DNA of 33,285 bases, from assembly GCA_023386235.1 (NCBI GenBank), contig JAEWKC010000048.1, positions 1 to 33,285 on the forward strand. Direction: 5' to 3'. Positions 31,281 through 33,285 of this stretch are shown piece after piece. This DNA comes from Bacteroidota bacterium. GTDB lineage: Bacteria > Bacteroidota > Bacteroidia > Chitinophagales > Chitinophagaceae. The first letter of the stretch is position 1; every line of letters begins with the position of its first letter. Both the position numbers and the translations under genes were made by a program. The notes under the pieces were generated by a model. It saw only the letters and a program-made list of their open reading frames with translations. It made no database searches and was not told where the DNA came from.

Positions 31281-31913
31281 TTGCAGAAAAAGCGATTAAT
31301 GATATTATCAATATTTTTATCCGGTAAATTATTACAAACACTTCAGGAATGGGACATGTGGTTGTTTCTGAAGATAAACACGCAATGGACTTCAGCCATG
31401 CTGGATACTGTAGCTCCCTTTTTGCGTCATTCACATACCTGGATACCTTTGTATATCTTTTTAATGTTGCTGGTATTCAATAATTTTGGTAAGAAATCAT
31501 GGTCGTGGTTGTTGTTTGCTATTATCACGGTTACATTGACCGATCAAATCAGCAGCACACTGGTTAAAAATTATTTTGAAAGAACGAGACCCTGCAATGT
31601 GCCTGAACTGGTTGGACAACTAAGGCTGCTAGTGCCCCGTTGTTCGGGAGGTTATAGCTTCACTTCTTCACATGCCGCCAATCATTTTGGAATAGGCTTT
31701 TATTTTTTTCTTACTTTAAAAAATTATATAGGAAATTGGAAATGGCTTTTTATGATATGGGCGGCCTTCATCAGTTACTCGCAAATATATGTGGGTGTTC
31801 ACTTTCCGGGCGATATTCTGGGCGGCACCATTATAGGCCTGCTTACAGGCTTTACTACTAACTTTTTCTTTCAGCGGTATTTTGGAATGCCCGATTTAAT
31901 TAAGAAATACTGA
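31281..31913 (+). CDS. PAP2-family membrane phosphatase
   Basis: The reading frame begins at a TTG (31281) or, more likely, the ATG at 31299 (204 residues). It has about six membrane segments and the three PAP2 motifs: KNYFERTRP (KX6RP), YSFTSSHAANHFG (a PSGH variant) and SQIYVGVHFPGD (SRX5HX3D with Gln-Ile in place of Arg-containing start). Such proteins remove phosphate from undecaprenyl pyrophosphate, phosphatidylglycerol phosphate or lipid A at the outer face of the inner membrane; the substrate is not known here. The stop overlaps the rlmH start (TGATG), so translation is coupled. Confidence 0.9.
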   Translation: MQKKRLMILSIFLSGKLLQTLQEWDMWLFLKINTQWTSAMLDTVAPFLRHSHTWIPLYIFLMLLVFNNFGKKSWSWLLFAIITVTLTDQISSTLVKNYFERTRPCNVPELVGQLRLLVPRCSGGYSFTSSHAANHFGIGFYFFLTLKNYIGNWKWLFMIWAAFISYSQIYVGVHFPGDILGGTIIGLLTGFTTNFFFQRYFGMPDLIKKY

Positions 31914-32386
31914 TGAAAATACTTTTATTATCGGTTGGCAAAGCGCATGAATCTTACATTGCCGAAGGCGTAGCAGATTTTACAAAACGACTGAATAAAT
32001 ATTTTGCCAGCGAATGGAAAATTATTCCCCCGGCTAAAAACGCCGTTTCGCTTACAAAGGAAGAATTAAAAAAAGCGGAATCGAAATTGATTTTACCCGT
32101 AATACAAGCGGATGACTTCCTGGTGCTGTTAGACGAAAAAGGTAAAATGTTTTCTTCGGTGGCGCTTTCCGAATTTATCCAGCACAAAGCCAATACGGGC
32201 GTAAAGCGTATTGTTTTTTTGATAGGAGGCGCTTTTGGAGTAGATGAAGAAGTACGCAAGCGGGCAGATTATACATGGAGTTTATCTTTGCTGGTATTCC
32301 CGCACATGCTGGTGCGGTTAATACTTTCTGAACAGCTGTACAGAGCGTGCACTATTTTAAGAAATGAAAAATATCATCATATTTAG
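31913..32386 (+). CDS. rlmH: 23S rRNA (pseudouridine1915-N3)-methyltransferase RlmH
   Basis: This 157-residue SPOUT-class methyltransferase modifies pseudouridine 1915 in helix 69 of 23S rRNA. The C-terminal trefoil-knot motifs are visible: FLIGGAFGVDEEVRKRAD and LSLLVFPHMLVRLILSEQLY, ending RACTILRNEKYHH as in all RlmH proteins. FLVLLDEKGKMFSS lies in the middle as expected. The ATG overlaps the PAP2 stop by one base. Confidence 0.96.
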   Translation: MKILLLSVGKAHESYIAEGVADFTKRLNKYFASEWKIIPPAKNAVSLTKEELKKAESKLILPVIQADDFLVLLDEKGKMFSSVALSEFIQHKANTGVKRIVFLIGGAFGVDEEVRKRADYTWSLSLLVFPHMLVRLILSEQLYRACTILRNEKYHHI

Positions 32387-32437
32387 CATAAGGTTTTCAA
32401 TATAAATTGTATTTTGCCCTAAATTTTTACGTACGAA

Positions 32438-33097
32438 ATGATCACGATAGCGATAATTGTTATAACAGGCATACTTTCTTTTATGGCATTTAATAATCAA
32501 AACCTGTTAGACAAAATGATTTTTTATCCACCGGCAATTACAAACAGGAATGAATGGTACCGATTCATTACCTGCGGATTTATACATGCCGATATGGGTC
32601 ATCTTTTCTTCAATATGTTTACACTATTCATTTTTGGAAGAGAAATAGAAGCGATATTCAAGCAAGTATTTGGAAACGGATTGGGCGCTGTATTGTTCCT
32701 TGCCTTATATATTGTAGCCTTAGCCGTATGCCTTATTCCCACTTATTTACAAAACAAAGACAACTATCATTACAGGAGCCTGGGTGCCTCCGGAGCCATA
32801 TCGGCAGTGGTGTTTGCTTATATGCTCATTAACCCGATGAATTATCTGGGAATTATTTTTGTACCTATATTTATTCCTGCCTTTTTGTTTGGGTTGATTT
32901 ATATTATTGTTTCTTACTATCTTGATAAATCCAAAGCGGGCAACATTAACCATTCCGCGCATCTTTTTGGAGGATTATTTGGTTTGATATTTACGTTTTT
33001 TGTATTCTCTGCTTTTGCCGATATAAATTTAATCGCGCACTTTACAGAGCAAATTAAAAATACGGATATTAAAAATCTGATCAGGTTCGGGTATTAA
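32438..33097 (+). CDS. Rhomboid family intramembrane serine protease
   Basis: This 219-residue protein has six membrane segments and the rhomboid catalytic pair: S118 in GASGAISAV and H175 in HSAHLFGGLFG. The upstream GFIHADMGHLFFNMFTLFIFG (two His and Asn of the second segment) is also typical; the Asn is the oxyanion stabiliser. It cleaves membrane proteins in the inner membrane; substrates are unknown. It lies 51 bp after rlmH and is the last complete gene before the IS66 remnant. Confidence 0.93.
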   Translation: MITIAIIVITGILSFMAFNNQNLLDKMIFYPPAITNRNEWYRFITCGFIHADMGHLFFNMFTLFIFGREIEAIFKQVFGNGLGAVLFLALYIVALAVCLIPTYLQNKDNYHYRSLGASGAISAVVFAYMLINPMNYLGIIFVPIFIPAFLFGLIYIIVSYYLDKSKAGNINHSAHLFGGLFGLIFTFFVFSAFADINLIAHFTEQIKNTDIKNLIRFGY

Positions 33098-33103
33098 TAT
33101 TAG

Positions 33104-33285
33104 CTTACAATTGTTTATTATGGTCTTCTTTTAAACAATACAGCAATTGTAAAGCCTGTATATGACCTGCATTGCAAACAGGTGCTGCAAAGTGATTATC
33201 TCAATGTGGATGAGACAACGATAAAAGTGCTGGACAAAGACAAAAAAGGTACTACGCACCAGGGATATTACTGGGTGTATTACGA
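33104..33285 (+). pseudogene. IS66-type transposase fragment (5' truncated, runs off window)
   Basis: Frame 33104-33285 is open after a TAG at 33101-33103 and encodes a middle part of an IS66 TnpC transposase: KPVYDLHCKQVLQS, DYLNVDETTIKVLD and KGTTHQGYYWVYY. The VDET motif contains the first catalytic acid residue of the family's DDE site. There is no ATG in frame before it and it begins just 6 bases after the rhomboid stop, so the 5' half (and tnpA/tnpB) is absent at this place. The gene continues past the window edge. Confidence 0.85.

Overview
The window looks like a chromosomal stretch of a Bacteroidetes bacterium, probably family Chitinophagaceae. The reasons are low GC, weak Shine-Dalgarno sequences, several exact TAnnTTTG -7 boxes, a futalosine-pathway menaquinone gene (mqnC), lipid A and lipoprotein genes of Bacteroidetes type, and a GH20 chitobiase-like lipoprotein. 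Most genes are housekeeping. Both edges carry pieces of IS66-type transposase (about 2-109 and 33104-33285), so the block lies between two insertion-sequence remnants.

Layout: 1-486 holds an IS66 C-terminal remnant and AT-rich spacer. 487-2154 (-) is an ABC1/UbiB kinase-like membrane protein. 2388-4882 (+) is the most unusual part: a peptide of 89 residues made almost only of Asp, Gly, Thr, Ser and Ala after a short leader-like N-terminus, then a hairpin terminator/attenuator, then a JmjC/cupin Fe(II)/2-oxoglutarate hydroxylase of the ribosomal-oxygenase type, then a sucrase/ferredoxin-like (Apd1-type thioredoxin-fold [2Fe-2S]) protein 11 bp downstream. I read this as a candidate peptide-modification (RiPP-like) cassette. 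4879-9217 (-) holds an AI-2E/PerM permease, an M20 amidohydrolase, deoC, a SUI1/YciH protein and nadC. 9327-10749 (+) is ung and plsC. 10754-13908 (-) is a small acetyltransferase, a nucleoside MFS permease and a Wzx-like flippase. 13984-16560 (+) is a TIGR02757 protein and an AspT/YidE-type transporter. 16731-17856 (-) is ssb and an outer-membrane barrel. 18086-18772 (+) is a YceI lipoprotein. 18798-21472 (-) is an operon of lpxD-like, vanZ-like, lspA and an FAH-family enzyme. 21912-23804 (-) is dapA and accA.

23939-25395 is an accessory scar: tRNA-Asp with a strong terminator, a 5'-truncated TolC-like efflux pseudogene, and a gene-free stretch rich in long nested palindromes with higher GC than its surroundings. 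25396-26550 (-) is mqnC. 26674-29055 (+) is a GH20 hexosaminidase lipoprotein, 29104-29424 (-) a YbjQ protein, 29534-31150 (+) a secreted calcineurin-like phosphoesterase, and 31281-33097 (+) a PAP2 phosphatase, rlmH and a rhomboid protease.

The gene systems are mostly envelope biogenesis (lpxD-like, lspA, plsC, accA, flippase, PAP2), cofactor synthesis (nadC, mqnC) and genome maintenance (ung, ssb). A possible small RNA lies in the 439-bp gap before dapA. All identifications rest on motif recognition by eye; no database search was run.
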